A stretch of DNA of 64,000 nucleotides from an uncultured Kordia sp. (GCF_947496985.1 NZ_CANMEZ010000010.1:62001-126000), one strand, 5' to 3'. Positions 1 through 9,537 are shown, numbered from the stretch's first letter. A program made the numbers and translations. Notes: generated from the letters alone by a model not told the origin.

Positions 1-522
1 AGAATTGACAACACTTAAAATAGCGTCGATATCATGAATCATTAAATCTAACACCACAGGAACATCTGTTCCGCGCGGATTGAACTCTGCCAAACGATGT
101 GTTTCAATAAACATTGGCGAATTGATTTTGTCTTTCACTGATGTAAATGCAGGATTGAAACGTTCTACATGTCCTACTTGTCCTTTTACATTAAATTCTT
201 TTGCTAAGGCAATTAATTCTTCAGCTTCAGCGACAGTATTTGTAATTGGTTTTTCAATAAAAACATGTTTCCCTTTTGTGATTGCTTTTTTAGCACATTC
301 ATGATGTGAAAGAGTTGGAGTTACTATATCAACAACATCTACGGCATCAATTAATGCGTCAATTGAATCAAAATAAGTATAACCAAATTCTTCCGATATC
401 TTTTGAGCATATTCAGGATTTGCGTCATAAAAACCAATAAGTTCGTATTGTGAAGATTGTTGTAATAATCGAAGATGAATTTTTCCTAAGTGTCCAGCAC
501 CTAAAACTCCAGCTTTTAGCAT
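1..522 (-). CDS. Gfo/Idh/MocA family NAD(P)-dependent oxidoreductase, N-terminal part
   Basis: The first 174 codons of a gene that runs off the left edge of the window. The product begins MLKAGVLGAGHLGKIH, a Rossmann dinucleotide-binding loop (GxGxxG) with no signal peptide. It continues through the family's EKP motif (within HVFIEKPITNT), where the lysine belongs to the active site, and a GHVERFNPA segment. Family members oxidise or reduce sugars, inositols or related polyols; the substrate cannot be told from this half. Start is the ATG at 522, the only reasonable one before the AT-rich intergenic stretch. The gene to the right (pcm) is divergent. Confidence 0.9.
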   Translation of the reverse strand, partial: MLKAGVLGAGHLGKIHLRLLQQSSQYELIGFYDANPEYAQKISEEFGYTYFDSIDALIDAVDVVDIVTPTLSHHECAKKAITKGKHVFIEKPITNTVAEAEELIALAKEFNVKGQVGHVERFNPAFTSVKDKINSPMFIETHRLAEFNPRGTDVPVVLDLMIHDIDAILSVVNS

Positions 523-764
523 AAAAAAAGTGTTTTCAACAAAAATAATTTATTTTTCGAAAACCTTCTAGAGATACGTAACATTTATTAAAGAATTAAA
601 TGATTTAAATTTGAATGTTTACAAAAACTGTTGATTTTTCTCTGTTCTCTATTTATTTAAGCCTGTTACAAATCCACATATTGTTACATTAATTCATTCC
701 TGTATTGTAAAATTAATGAACCGCTTCGTACTCAGTAACTTGGATTTTTAATGATTTATTTCTA

Positions 765-793
765 TTGTTAGATGAAAAATACGTTTATTTTTG
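765..793 (+). promoter_or_regulatory. Bacteroidota-type promoter of pcm
   Basis: TTG at 765-767 and TATTTTTG at 786-793 match the TTG / TAnnTTTG consensus with an 18-nt spacer. The -7 box ends 7 nt before the pcm ATG at 801, so transcription would start at or next to the start codon. A TTG-initiated extension of the reading frame from 765 would lie inside the promoter and is not used here. Confidence 0.6.
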
Positions 794-800
794 CGATTGT

Positions 801-1442
801 ATGAAGGATACGTTTAAACATAAAGGAATGCGAAATCAGTTAGCACAAGTTGTTGCTGGTAAAGGAATTACAAATAGTAATGTGTTAGAAGGAATTCGAA
901 ATATTCCACGTCATTTGTTTATGGATTCCAGTTTTGAAGCGCATGCGTATCAAGATAAAGCGTTTCCTATTGGAGCGGATCAAACCATTTCACAGCCTTT
1001 CACAGTAGCTTTTCAAACACAATTGTTGGAGTTGACAAAAGGTGCTAAAATTCTTGAAATCGGTACTGGAAGCGGTTATCAAACAGCAATGTTGCTCGAA
1101 CTTGGCGCAAAAGTATATAGTATTGAACGTCAAAAAGAATTATTCAAACGTACGAGTTTATTTTTACCAAAATTAGGATACAGACCTAAACGTCTCATTT
1201 TTGGAGATGGTTACAAAGGATTGCCTGAAGAAGCTCCATTTGACGGAATTGTAGTAACTGCTGGTGCGCCATTTGTACCAAAGCCTTTATTAGCACAATT
1301 AAAAATAGGCGGAAAGCTTGTAATTCCTGTAGGTGATAAATCACAGATTATGACCTTGTTTGTGCGAACTTCTGAAAAAGAATTCACAAAAAAAGAATTT
1401 GGCGAATTTCGTTTTGTTCCTATGTTGGAGAATAAAAATTAA
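801..1442 (+). CDS. pcm: Protein-L-isoaspartate O-methyltransferase
   Basis: A 213-residue enzyme that methylates L-isoaspartyl residues in damaged proteins using S-adenosylmethionine, a cytoplasmic repair step. The SAM-binding loop EIGTGSGYQ is at residues 86-94 and the family signature QTISQP at 61-66. Length is normal for the bacterial family. I chose ATG 801 (MKDTFKHKG), which matches the usual N-terminus in flavobacteria; an in-frame TTG at 765 overlaps the promoter. Transcript is probably monocistronic. Confidence 0.93.
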   Translation: MKDTFKHKGMRNQLAQVVAGKGITNSNVLEGIRNIPRHLFMDSSFEAHAYQDKAFPIGADQTISQPFTVAFQTQLLELTKGAKILEIGTGSGYQTAMLLELGAKVYSIERQKELFKRTSLFLPKLGYRPKRLIFGDGYKGLPEEAPFDGIVVTAGAPFVPKPLLAQLKIGGKLVIPVGDKSQIMTLFVRTSEKEFTKKEFGEFRFVPMLENKN

Positions 1443-1836
1443 AAACCTACTCAATAATTTCCAGATATCTATTGAATACTTGAGAGACTTTTATCAAGTA
1501 TTAAAATATCCTCTTCTTATTTTGAATTTGAGTAATTAAATCATAGCTTTATTCACAAACGATATTGCATGAATAATTACTTTTAGAGACATACGTTTTT
1601 AAAGAACAACGATGGTGATTTTTTTGTTTCATTTTCTTTAGGCATACAAAGAAAACGAAAGATAGAAACTGAATTTTTAATTAATAGTTATTTTACTCAT
1701 AATACCTACAAATATTATTGTGTAATTTTAAAAATAGAACGATCGTTATAGAATAAAAATATTTTTTGGACTTCCCTATAATCCATTTTGACTTTTAGAA
1801 GATTAACTTAATAATAACTAATAAAAGAAAAATGAA
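1443..1836. promoter_or_regulatory. AT-rich intergenic region with a 10-bp palindrome upstream of the A-T-AOS gene
   Basis: No coding potential seen in 394 bp. The perfect palindrome AACGATCGTT at 1738-1747 lies 90 bp upstream of the fusion gene and resembles the half-site arrangement of many TetR-family operators. No exact TAnnTTTG box was found; TATTTTTTGG near 1760 is one base too long. The rest is unstructured. Confidence 0.4.
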
Positions 1837-4800
1837 ATGGACAAATTAATTCAAAGCATGGAAGACAATCCTGCAATTACAATTTGTGGATTGATTAAAG
1901 AACAGATGCTAGCACATCCTGAACGAATAGCAATTGTTGACGGCGAAACCAACATTGAATATCAACGTTTGATGAAAAAAGTGAGTGAAGTTGCTGGCGA
2001 ACTTAAAAATAGAGGAGTAAAACCAGGAGCCTTAGTTGGTATTTGTATGAATCGTACTTGGGAATTAGTTGCTACGCTGATTGGTGTAATGCAAGCAGGT
2101 TGTGCGTATGTGCCGCTAGATCCTGCATATCCAAAAGATCGTATCAAATATATGTTGGCGCATTCCAAAGCGGAAGCAGCTATTGTAGATACTGATATCA
2201 CTGCAAATTTATGCAATGAAGTTCGTGAGTTAGTGTGGATTCAAAAAATAGGAAATCATACCGATACTGTTGTACGACCTTCTGAGTACGATTTGGCATA
2301 TGTAATCTATACTTCTGGATCAACAGGAAAACCAAAAGGAGTTGCCGTAGAGCATAAAAGTGTGGTAGCTATGCGACAATCTGTGCGTAATCTATTTAGC
2401 GATGAAGAATTAAACGGAATGTTAGCGGCTGCTTCAGTTTGTTTTGATACATCTGTGATGGAAATCATGGGAACATTGTCGTTAGGTGGGAAAATAATTT
2501 TGGTAAAAAATGCTTTAGAATTGACTCAAATTCCAGCCTTAGACCAAGTCAGAACATTTGTAATGGTTCCATCATCAGTACAAGCATTGCTTTCCACTGA
2601 AAAATTGCCAGAAAATATTAAATGCTTAATCTTTGGAGGAGAAGCTTTAAAAAGATCTTTAGTGGAACAAGTATATGCACATGCGTCCATTTCTAGAGTT
2701 TTAAATGCGTACGGACCTACGGAAGATACCGTATATTCTACCATTTCAGAAGTTCCGCGTGACGCAAAAGTGATTACAATTGGGAAATCGGTTCCAGATT
2801 CACGCGCATATATTTTAGATGATCATTTACAACCTGTTTCTAACGGTGATGCAGGAGAATTACATTTGGCAGGAACAAAATTAGCGCGTGGTTATTTATA
2901 TGATGAAGAAAAAACAAAGGAACGTTTTATAGAAATAACTCCTACAGATTTAATTACTGATCATCGATTGTATAAAACAGGTGATTTATGTCGTTGGGCA
3001 GAAAATGGAGAAATTGAATTTCTAGGTAGAGTAGACCAACAAGTAAAAATACGAGGTTTCCGAATAGAACTCGAAGAAATAGAATCCACATTAGAATCTA
3101 TGGAAGGCATAAGTGCTGTAGCGGCGGCGGCTGTAGAAGGTGGAATAGGTCAAAAAATGTTGGTAGTATATGTTGTAAAGAAAAATGAATCAATTTCTAC
3201 AGAAAATATTAAATCGTACCTATCAGAACGATTGCCAAGATATATGGTTCCACAAGTTGTAAAATATTTAGAAGCATTACCATTATTACCAAATGACAAG
3301 CTCGATCGAAAGAAATTAATGCAAATGGAGAAAATACAAGTTTCACAAAGTGAAACTGACGATCTTCAACAAATTTTAGCAGATTCTAACAATGAATTAG
3401 AAACAGTAATTAGAACTACAATTTTAAAAGAAATTACGACGATTCTAAATCTTGGTGATCCAAAACAGATCTCGCCAGACGAATCATTTAACGCACTTGG
3501 ATTAGATTCATTAACCACATTAGAATTTAGCAGTAGACTTTCTAAATTAGTAGGTAAAAAGATAACTGCACCAACCATTTTTGAATATCCAACGCCAAAT
3601 AGTTTGGCAAATTATATCGTACATATAGAAAGTGGAAATGTAACTAATTCAACACATACACTATCTACTATTACTACGAATTCATTGGCTAATTTCCAAT
3701 CGCATATACAATCAAGTCATCCTACGTTTCAAGCAGCAAAAGCTATGGCATGGAATGTAACGGATAAAAGTAAGCTTGTGCAAGAAGTAATGCGTATGGT
3801 AAATGATAATCGTAGAAATCCATATAGTAAAGTATTAAAAACAGGAAGTGCAACCAGAGGAATTGTTGGTGATGCGTATAATGATGAGGAACAAGAAGCA
3901 ATTATTTGGACAACCAATTTGTATCTTGGTTTAAATCGCGATAAAGAAGTGATGGCAGAAGCTTCAAAGGCGTTAAATCGTTTTGGAACAGGAATGGGAA
4001 CTTCTGCAGCAGCATCTGGTATGACGAATCAACATTTAGAATTTGAAACTGAGTTTGCTGATTTAGTTGGAAAACCTAGTGCTTGTTTATTCCCAACAGG
4101 ATATACAGCCAATGTAGGAGCTGTAGCAGGGCTTTTAGGTAGAAATGATGTAGTTGTAATTGATCAATTGTGTCATGCTTCTATTGTAGATGGAGCTCGC
4201 TTATGTGGCGCAACAATTAGAACATTTCAACATAATAATGTAGAAGATTTAGAAGCCGTTTTAAAATCAGAAATATCTCCGTACCGTAGTATTTTAGTTG
4301 TTTTAGAAGGTGTATATAGCATGGGAGAAGGTGCTGCGCCAGTTGCTAAAATTGTTAGAACAGCAAAAAAATACGATGCACTTGTATTGGTAGATGAAGC
4401 ACATTCTTTTGGTTTTTATGGAAAAGGTGGTGCCGGAATTTGTGCAGATCAAGGCGTTACGGAAGAAGTAGATTTTATCATGACAACCTTGAGTAAAGCA
4501 TTAGGAAGCCTTGGTGGCGTTGTGGCGGCAAGTCAGGAACATGTTGATCTCTTAAAATCCTCTTCGAGAGCGTATATATTTCAAGCTTCTGTAAGTCCGG
4601 CTGATATGGCTGCAGCGCTGACGTCATTACGACGTTTGCGTTCAGATGATGCATTGCGTGGGCGACTTTGGGAAACAACACGCTATATGCGTAAGCAATT
4701 TGAAGATGCAGGATATGATTTAGGTACAGGTGATGGACCCATCGTAACACCGCATTTTAGTGATAAAGATAAACTGTATGCCATAGTGCAGCATATGTAC

Positions 4801-5397
4801 AAACGCGGTGTACAAACTTCTGCGGTAACCTATCCAATTGTCGAAAGTGGTAAAGGACGTTTGCGGTTTATATGTTCGGCAGCACATACAAAAGACGATG
4901 TTGATAAAACATTAGCAGCATTAATAGCAGCTGAGCAACAAGTAGATTCAGAAGTAATGATGTTGTCCAATGAAGTATATGATACAGATATAACGAATGC
5001 TGATCTTGAAAATTGGACACATATGTTTATTAACTATATGAAAAAAGTATTAGCTGAAAGTTCAGCGCCAGTTCCAAATTTGGGAATTTCTATTCATATT
5101 AAAGACGCTACTCATCCAATTTCATTTTTAATAAAAGACAAAGAAGTTACTTTAAGTTTTCAAGATAATTTTGATGTTTCCTATTGTTCTTTGCTATTGA
5201 TGGATAAAGTAGCGGTTTCAGCATTGCAAACGTTTAATATTCAAGGATTATTGGATAGTATTTGTAAAGGAACCTGTGTTTTAAATGGACAAATAGAACC
5301 ATTTATCTGGTTTGTTGGGCGCATTGTAGATTATCAAAAAGAAGTACAAGAACTTTCAAGTTCTAAACATACAACATCAGAAGAAGCAATAGCGTAG
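1837..5397 (+). CDS. NRPS-like adenylation / carrier / alpha-oxoamine synthase fusion protein
   Basis: A 1186-residue multidomain enzyme. Residues about 15-495 are an amino-acid adenylation domain: the P-loop [11 protein letters not shown] is at 158-168, FDTSVME keeps the Asp expected for an alpha-amino-acid substrate, and [14 protein letters not shown] and a late PNDKLDRKK loop follow. Residues about 515-600 are a carrier domain with phosphopantetheine Ser558 in GLDSL. Residues about 665-1050 are a PLP-dependent alpha-oxoamine synthase of the KBL/AONS/serine palmitoyltransferase class, with Schiff-base Lys887 in TLSKALG. The last ~135 residues are a separate unidentified domain; a lipid-binding SCP2-like fold is only a guess. 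Inferred reaction: the tethered aminoacyl thioester undergoes decarboxylative condensation with a second amino acid to give an alpha-amino ketone. No thioesterase, condensation domain or partner enzyme sits next to it. Confidence 0.88.
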   Translation: MDKLIQSMEDNPAITICGLIKEQMLAHPERIAIVDGETNIEYQRLMKKVSEVAGELKNRGVKPGALVGICMNRTWELVATLIGVMQAGCAYVPLDPAYPKDRIKYMLAHSKAEAAIVDTDITANLCNEVRELVWIQKIGNHTDTVVRPSEYDLAYVIYTSGSTGKPKGVAVEHKSVVAMRQSVRNLFSDEELNGMLAAASVCFDTSVMEIMGTLSLGGKIILVKNALELTQIPALDQVRTFVMVPSSVQALLSTEKLPENIKCLIFGGEALKRSLVEQVYAHASISRVLNAYGPTEDTVYSTISEVPRDAKVITIGKSVPDSRAYILDDHLQPVSNGDAGELHLAGTKLARGYLYDEEKTKERFIEITPTDLITDHRLYKTGDLCRWAENGEIEFLGRVDQQVKIRGFRIELEEIESTLESMEGISAVAAAAVEGGIGQKMLVVYVVKKNESISTENIKSYLSERLPRYMVPQVVKYLEALPLLPNDKLDRKKLMQMEKIQVSQSETDDLQQILADSNNELETVIRTTILKEITTILNLGDPKQISPDESFNALGLDSLTTLEFSSRLSKLVGKKITAPTIFEYPTPNSLANYIVHIESGNVTNSTHTLSTITTNSLANFQSHIQSSHPTFQAAKAMAWNVTDKSKLVQEVMRMVNDNRRNPYSKVLKTGSATRGIVGDAYNDEEQEAIIWTTNLYLGLNRDKEVMAEASKALNRFGTGMGTSAAASGMTNQHLEFETEFADLVGKPSACLFPTGYTANVGAVAGLLGRNDVVVIDQLCHASIVDGARLCGATIRTFQHNNVEDLEAVLKSEISPYRSILVVLEGVYSMGEGAAPVAKIVRTAKKYDALVLVDEAHSFGFYGKGGAGICADQGVTEEVDFIMTTLSKALGSLGGVVAASQEHVDLLKSSSRAYIFQASVSPADMAAALTSLRRLRSDDALRGRLWETTRYMRKQFEDAGYDLGTGDGPIVTPHFSDKDKLYAIVQHMYKRGVQTSAVTYPIVESGKGRLRFICSAAHTKDDVDKTLAALIAAEQQVDSEVMMLSNEVYDTDITNADLENWTHMFINYMKKVLAESSAPVPNLGISIHIKDATHPISFLIKDKEVTLSFQDNFDVSYCSLLLMDKVAVSALQTFNIQGLLDSICKGTCVLNGQIEPFIWFVGRIVDYQKEVQELSSSKHTTSEEAIA

Positions 5398-5418
5398 AAA
5401 ATAGGAATATATCTAAAG

Positions 5419-5452
5419 TTGAGTACGTTCAGAAAATTTTGTTCGTGCTCAA
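5419..5452. terminator. Stem-loop between convergent genes
   Basis: Arms TTGAGTACG and CGTGCTCAA pair over 9 bp with one G-T pair around a 16-nt loop, between the convergent fusion gene and GNAT gene. There is only a weak T-run, so termination is tentative. Confidence 0.35.
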
Positions 5453-5475
5453 TTTGATGTATGTTAACGTGTGTT

Positions 5476-6012
5476 TTAATAAAGTTTATTGTTTGTAATA
5501 AGTTTTTTATCGCACCAATACCAAACAACATCTTCACCATCAGGTTCATAAGGTGCGAACTTATCGAATTCCATTCCAACTTTTTCCATCACTCTTATAG
5601 AAGCTTTATTATTCTTCATAGCAATTGCTATGATTCGTTCTAATTTGAGTTCATCAAATCCGTATGTCAAAATTGCTTGAGATGCTTCTGTAGCAAAACC
5701 CATTCCCCAATATTTAGGGAAAAACCTATAACCAAGATCAATTTCATTAAATTCTGGTAGATATGCTAAACCAGCCCAACCAATAAACTGCATTTCATTT
5801 TTAAAAAAGGTAGCCCATCTTCCATAACCATACTTCTTATAGTTATCAATTCTTATCTGTATTGCACGTTCCATTTCTTGCATAGATGCAATCAGCGGTT
5901 CGCCTGTATACTTGTGTACATCAGGATTAGAATACAATTGAAACATGTCTTCTTTATCATCTAAGGTAATTTCCTTTAGCACTAATCTATCTGTTTCTAT
6001 TAAAGTTTTCAT
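5476..6012 (-). CDS. GNAT family N-acetyltransferase (RimJ/RimL-like)
   Basis: A 178-residue protein beginning MKTLIETDRLVLKEIT, the standard opening of RimJ/RimL-type acetyltransferases, with the YRFFPKYWGMGFATEA acetyl-CoA-binding region in the middle and a late NNKASIRVMEKVGM segment. It should transfer acetyl from acetyl-CoA to an amine; the target (ribosomal protein N-terminus, antibiotic or metabolite) is unknown. Encoded on the minus strand like most genes of the following accessory block, and followed upstream by a spacer of the repeat family described at 6023-6180. Confidence 0.88.
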   Translation of the reverse strand: MKTLIETDRLVLKEITLDDKEDMFQLYSNPDVHKYTGEPLIASMQEMERAIQIRIDNYKKYGYGRWATFFKNEMQFIGWAGLAYLPEFNEIDLGYRFFPKYWGMGFATEASQAILTYGFDELKLERIIAIAMKNNKASIRVMEKVGMEFDKFAPYEPDGEDVVWYWCDKKLITNNKLY

Positions 6013-6022
6013 TTTGTTGTTT

Positions 6023-6180
6023 ATGAAGGCTCAATGTATGATTTCGTTCTGTGCTTAAACAACTAATTTAGTAAATCCAAACGGAATAGAAAACTCTTGT
6101 GGCTCTTGAACTTATTGAGATGAGGATTTTCGTAAATAAGAAAGTTCTTAGTTAATAATTCTATAAGGTGTTAGCAGTAG
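6023..6180 (-). repeat. Cassette-type intergenic element 1
   Basis: Spacer between the GNAT and nuclease-like genes. It holds TGTATGATTTCGTT and ACTAATTTAGTAAA, which recur with small changes in element 4 (TGTATAGTTTCGTT, ACTAAGTTAGTAAA). It ends AAGGTGTTAGCAGTAG, parallel to the ACCGTGTTGTA ends of elements 3 and 6. Read on the minus strand, it begins at the 3' end of the nuclease-like gene. Confidence 0.55.
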
Positions 6181-6183
6181 TAA

Positions 6184-6912
6184 TTATTTTACTCTATTCC
6201 ATTTCAAGCAGTTCATGTAAAACTTATTAATTACACCTTTATTTTTATCTGACAGCAAATCAATCCAATCTTCATATGATAAAACCTTGATGTTACATTT
6301 TTTAGCTCGATTGATTAACTCCATATCGACTGTTAATTCAGATAGTTTATATCGATTTGAAATTTGATGTATTATTTTATCCCTTTCTACTTGACTTTTG
6401 ATATCATGTTTATCAATCATTTTGCGTGGAGCCACAACAGTAAAAAAAGTTTGACAAGATTCATTTTTGACATTTTCAGCAATGCAAGCTAAGTTTCTAC
6501 TAGCTTGATTATAATTAAGTGCGTTCGTAGTTCTTTGACTTAAATTACTTTTCATTTTTGCTTCAATAATACCAAAGGTAGTCGCTTTTTTAGCTACTAT
6601 AATGTCTCCACGATTTTCATAATTAATTGTAAAATCACCCAAAGCTATATCAGTGTGTGTGTATCCTTCTTTATTTTTTTTAGTTTTTACAAATGGGCTT
6701 GAAATAAGTCCTTCGGATGACCAGTTTTTTACTTTACTAAAATCAATTAGTCCATCAATTTTTATTTTTTCCTTTATAGATTGATGCACTAATAATCTCG
6801 TCATCCAACCTTCATTAAATATTTCCGTAGGATTGACATTTGAAACGTTATTTTTAGTCTCACTTTCTATTGAATGCAATATTTGTTTGAAGAATTCTAC
6901 TATTTCTTTCAC
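6184..6912 (-). CDS. Hypothetical protein with PD-(D/E)xK nuclease-like core
   Basis: A 242-residue cytoplasmic protein I cannot name. Mid-protein, a Asp-rich strand (YTHTDIALGDF) is followed by RGDIIVAKKATTFGIIEAKMKS, in which the ExK of IIEAK fits the catalytic half of a PD-(D/E)xK nuclease fold; later segments look helical. That fits a restriction-type or repair endonuclease relative, but the family is not identified and activity is inference. The frame opens with GTG at 6912, because an in-frame TAG lies just upstream. The only in-frame ATG alternative is much further in. It may share a unit with the MarR/UbiA-like/ABM genes to its right. Confidence 0.6.
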   Translation of the reverse strand: MKEIVEFFKQILHSIESETKNNVSNVNPTEIFNEGWMTRLLVHQSIKEKIKIDGLIDFSKVKNWSSEGLISSPFVKTKKNKEGYTHTDIALGDFTINYENRGDIIVAKKATTFGIIEAKMKSNLSQRTTNALNYNQASRNLACIAENVKNESCQTFFTVVAPRKMIDKHDIKSQVERDKIIHQISNRYKLSELTVDMELINRAKKCNIKVLSYEDWIDLLSDKNKGVINKFYMNCLKWNRVK

Positions 6913-6960
6913 TTGATTCTATAGATTCATTATTAGTTTTTTCATTGAGATGTACATTTG

Positions 6961-7383
6961 TTATTCTCTAATTACGGTATAAAGTGAAGGTGTCGGTTTT
7001 AATCCATCAACAGGAACGATATTGGGTTGTTGCATCATTTTTTTAGTCGCTTCCATAAACGCTTTCGGACTTTCCCAAACTGCTACATTTATCAGTTCAA
7101 ATTTAGCATCGTCTTTTATTGATTGATGCAACTTTGTAGATATATAACCTGGTTGTGTTTTTAAAAAGTCTCTACACGCTTCCCAATATTTAATTGAAGC
7201 TTCTAATTTTCCTGCTGGCACTTCAAATGGATTTATAAGTACTGTGTGTTTTTTGTTCTCACTTGTCATTTTTTTCTCGTTTTTAGTTGTTGTTTTAGTT
7301 TTTTTCTCGTTGTTACACGATGTTATTCCTAAAAATAATAAGGTAATAAAAATTGCTTTTGTGATGTTTAAGGTTTGTTTCAT
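6961..7383 (-). CDS. Antibiotic biosynthesis monooxygenase (ABM) domain lipoprotein
   Basis: A 140-residue lipoprotein. The N-terminus is a signal peptide ending in the lipobox LGITSC, so Cys23 should carry lipid, followed by a Lys/Thr-rich linker. The rest (residues about 45-140) is a small ABM ferredoxin-like domain of the kind found in heme-degrading and quinone-modifying monooxygenases, with conserved PGYISTKLHQS and ...FELINVAVWES segments. Substrate unknown. It is last in a minus-strand operon after the MarR regulator and the UbiA-like membrane protein, 11 bp downstream of the latter. Confidence 0.8.
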   Translation of the reverse strand: MKQTLNITKAIFITLLFLGITSCNNEKKTKTTTKNEKKMTSENKKHTVLINPFEVPAGKLEASIKYWEACRDFLKTQPGYISTKLHQSIKDDAKFELINVAVWESPKAFMEATKKMMQQPNIVPVDGLKPTPSLYTVIRE

Positions 7384-7394
7384 ATTGTTTAATT

Positions 7395-8228
7395 TTAATT
7401 GGTAATACCTAAATAGCTAGCCCCTAAAAGTGCTATTGAACCGTCTATAAGTATATTATAATGAAAATCTTTTTTTGTTAATTTAGTTGATATGATTAAG
7501 AGTATTTGGATTAACACAGCTGAAAGAAATAATGGTATTGGTAAATAAGAGTTAGCGTAAATATTGATTAGTAAAGCGGTAATAATTAATAAAACTACAG
7601 CTAATATTTTTGCGTTTTTCACACCGATTACTTGCGGAATTGTTTTTTGTGTTGGCAAATCGTGTTTTAAATCTCTAATGTCAAAAGGAATTGCAATTGC
7701 CATAAAGTATAAATAGTGCGCGGGAATAAAATATAATAAAACCTGTGAGTTCAATACGTTTTCATTCATTATTGGAAACAAAACAATAATTGCTGTCCAA
7801 GTAAAAGCTATAGAATGTATTTTTAAATAGGGTAGTTCTCGTATATTTTTTTGTCCTAAACGAATTACATAAAAAAATGCGATACAGACTGCAACGATAA
7901 TTAAAGCTATAATTGTTATGCGTATTTCGTTGATGAGTTTTATAAAGTATAAAACAGATATCAATCCACTTAAAACGCTTAAATTTAAAATTAGTTTTTT
8001 ATGTCGACTAACCCATTTTAACCAAGGTGTTTTTGTTTCAAAACTTGCTTTAACCAATCGATGCGAGTTGTACACACAAAATGTTGCAAAAAAACCAAAA
8101 AAACCATATTCAATAATGTTTTCGATGCCAAACAGATTGGTAATTCCTGAAATAAGTACACCAGCCGAAGTAGCAATAACAACATTTAAGTAAATAATGT
8201 AGTTTAGTATTGTTTTAAAATAGTGCAT
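7395..8228 (-). CDS. UbiA-like integral membrane protein
   Basis: A 277-residue protein with about seven to nine hydrophobic helices. The segment FDIRDLKHDLPTQKTIPQVIG closely resembles the second Asp-rich prenyl-diphosphate loop of UbiA prenyltransferases (DxRDxxxD). The first loop is not NxxxD-like but CVYNSHRL, so substrate or catalytic capacity may differ. I use ATG 8228; a TTG at 8261 would add 11 residues but starts only 4 nt after the MarR stop. It lies in an operon between the MarR gene and the ABM lipoprotein gene. Together they suggest a regulated quinone or lipid-modification function, which is inference. Confidence 0.7.
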   Translation of the reverse strand: MHYFKTILNYIIYLNVVIATSAGVLISGITNLFGIENIIEYGFFGFFATFCVYNSHRLVKASFETKTPWLKWVSRHKKLILNLSVLSGLISVLYFIKLINEIRITIIALIIVAVCIAFFYVIRLGQKNIRELPYLKIHSIAFTWTAIIVLFPIMNENVLNSQVLLYFIPAHYLYFMAIAIPFDIRDLKHDLPTQKTIPQVIGVKNAKILAVVLLIITALLINIYANSYLPIPLFLSAVLIQILLIISTKLTKKDFHYNILIDGSIALLGASYLGITN

Positions 8229-8265
8229 TAAATTGGTATTGCTTGTGTTGGCGTGTATCAAAATC

Positions 8266-8697
8266 TTAACTAATGTTTTGCTTTATTTTATTAATGACAG
8301 ATAAGAATATGTCTATTTCACTTTTCGCTATATCTTTTGTAGCATTGTCTATAAAAATCTTTGCAACTTTATTTGCTTTTGTTACTTCGATTGTTCCTTT
8401 TTCTGTAATACAGATGAGTTTTAACCTTCGGTCTGTTTTAGATTGCTTTCTTTTTACAAATAGTTGTTTTTCAAGAATATCTACCATTCGTGTCGTTGCA
8501 GAGTTATCTTTCTTTGTAATAGTCGTAATTTCTTGCATCGAACGGTTGTTTTTTTCAAACAGGACGTTGAGTAACTCTAATTGTTCTGGTGTTATTTTTA
8601 ATCCATTCTCTTTTAAATGCCTTTTAAATTCTTTGAGAATAATTATTCTTGTTAATGCTATTTGATAAGTTGGGCTTTGCTCTCTAAATGAATTCAT
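8266..8697 (-). CDS. MarR family transcriptional regulator
   Basis: A 143-residue winged-helix repressor: the recognition region reads TITKKDNSATTRMVDILEKQL, followed by the wing KRKQSKTDRRLKLICITEKG typical of MarR. Family members respond to phenolic or oxidative ligands. I use ATG 8697 (MNSFREQS). A TTG start at 8730 would place the first codons across the inverted repeat 8709-8725 and upstream of the predicted transcript start. First gene of a minus-strand operon with the UbiA-like and ABM genes, so it probably controls itself and them. Confidence 0.88.
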   Translation of the reverse strand: MNSFREQSPTYQIALTRIIILKEFKRHLKENGLKITPEQLELLNVLFEKNNRSMQEITTITKKDNSATTRMVDILEKQLFVKRKQSKTDRRLKLICITEKGTIEVTKANKVAKIFIDNATKDIAKSEIDIFLSVINKIKQNIS

Positions 8698-8708
8698 ATT
8701 AATTTGAC

Positions 8709-8735
8709 TAATCAATGTTTGATTATGCAAATATA
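8709..8735 (-). promoter_or_regulatory. Promoter and probable MarR operator
   Basis: Perfect inverted repeat TAATCAA-TGT-TTGATTA at 8709-8725, 12 bp upstream of the MarR ATG. A -7 box (TATATTTG read on the minus strand, 8728-8735) sits directly behind it. The repeat would cover the transcript start, as expected for autorepression. Confidence 0.65.
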
Positions 8736-8825
8736 ATAAAAAATGATTAACTATTGTAAACAGACTATATATTTGGATTTGTTCTTACGTTATTTTTAAT
8801 AACTGATCATTCGAGTTTGTGGTTT

Positions 8826-8959
8826 ATCGGTAACGTGTTCGTGCATGGTTAGTTGCGGATTAAAAAACATCTACTTTTTTAAGTAATATGCATAATTAAA
8901 TAAGAAAACGGTGCAAGTTTGCACTTAAACTGCTATTGCTTTCATACTTTGTTACCTGC
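8826..8959 (-). repeat. Cassette-type intergenic element 2
   Basis: Spacer between the MarR operon and the NTF2/LysR pair. It is recognisably the same family as element 5: both run from a TAACG/CAACG end through CGTGYATG, a GCGGATT or ACGGATT segment and GCTATTGCTT to a TGTTA end. The last bases GTTACCTGC (8951-8959) pair with GCAGGCAAC at 10443-10451 on the far side of the NTF2/LysR genes. Contains a short hairpin GTGCAA-GT-TTGCAC at 8911-8924. No coding capacity. Confidence 0.6.
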
Positions 8960-9012
8960 TGGCTTTTTCTTGTCAAATATTCAGAAAAATCAAATTTACA
9001 GTAGTTATGAGT

Positions 9013-9402
9013 TTAGTCTATTACTTTTTCCAAATGCCATATTTTGGAAACTATCTGCCATCCATCCTCTCCATTAACAAACCCTAGATGGTCTACAAAG
9101 ACATTATTATGTGCTCTAATTCTTATTTTTACTGTTGCACAAGAAGTTGATAACCAATCAATCAATAAAATTTTTGCTTCAGGTTCTTGTCCTTTGCTGT
9201 GAGGAGACACTCTTCCTCCAACATCTTTACTAAAACTATCGATTGGTTCAACGAAAACTTTTCCTTCATCGACATCAAATAGACTAGAACTTTTGTGAAA
9301 TATTTTATTGAGCATTTCAGTATCACAATAATAAAGGGCATCGAAATAAGTTTGTACAGCACTTAGTAAATCGGTAGTTAAGTTCATTTCTTGTTTTTGC
9401 AT
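9013..9402 (-). CDS. NTF2-like (SnoaL / lumazine-binding type) family protein
   Basis: A 129-residue cone-fold protein with the usual N-terminal helix (DLLSAVQTYFDALYYCD), an intermediate His/Ser segment and C-terminal strands ending DGWQIVSKIWHLE, all characteristic of the NTF2-like superfamily subgroup annotated as putative lumazine-binding. Such proteins bind or isomerise small ligands; no substrate can be assigned. Divergent from the LysR gene, which likely controls it from the shared 135-bp region. Confidence 0.75.
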   Translation of the reverse strand: MQKQEMNLTTDLLSAVQTYFDALYYCDTEMLNKIFHKSSSLFDVDEGKVFVEPIDSFSKDVGGRVSPHSKGQEPEAKILLIDWLSTSCATVKIRIRAHNNVFVDHLGFVNGEDGWQIVSKIWHLEKVID

Positions 9403-9523
9403 ATTTTTTTAAATTTATTTTCCGTCAAAATTAGTTTGAGTATTGAACTATTTTAAATTTGGAAATTGAGCTTTTTTAATTTTTAGCTGAAATTTTATCA
9501 GTTAAGCTATAATGACAAATCAC

Positions 9524-9531
9524 TAACTTTG
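9524..9531 (+). promoter_or_regulatory. -7 promoter box of the LysR gene
   Basis: TAACTTTG matches TAnnTTTG exactly and ends 6 nt before the LysR ATG at 9538, leaving little or no 5' leader. No clear TTG box stands at the right distance. Confidence 0.5.
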
Positions 9532-9537
9532 TCACTT

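Noticed and set aside
765-800. Longer pcm protein starting at TTG 765
   Set aside because: TTG 765 is the -33 box of the promoter, so it lies upstream of the transcript start.
8273-8665. Open frame antisense to the MarR gene
   Set aside because: Shadow of the MarR coding frame; no start region or motif of its own.
8697-8730. Longer MarR start at TTG 8730
   Set aside because: It would place codons over the operator and upstream of the predicted transcript start.
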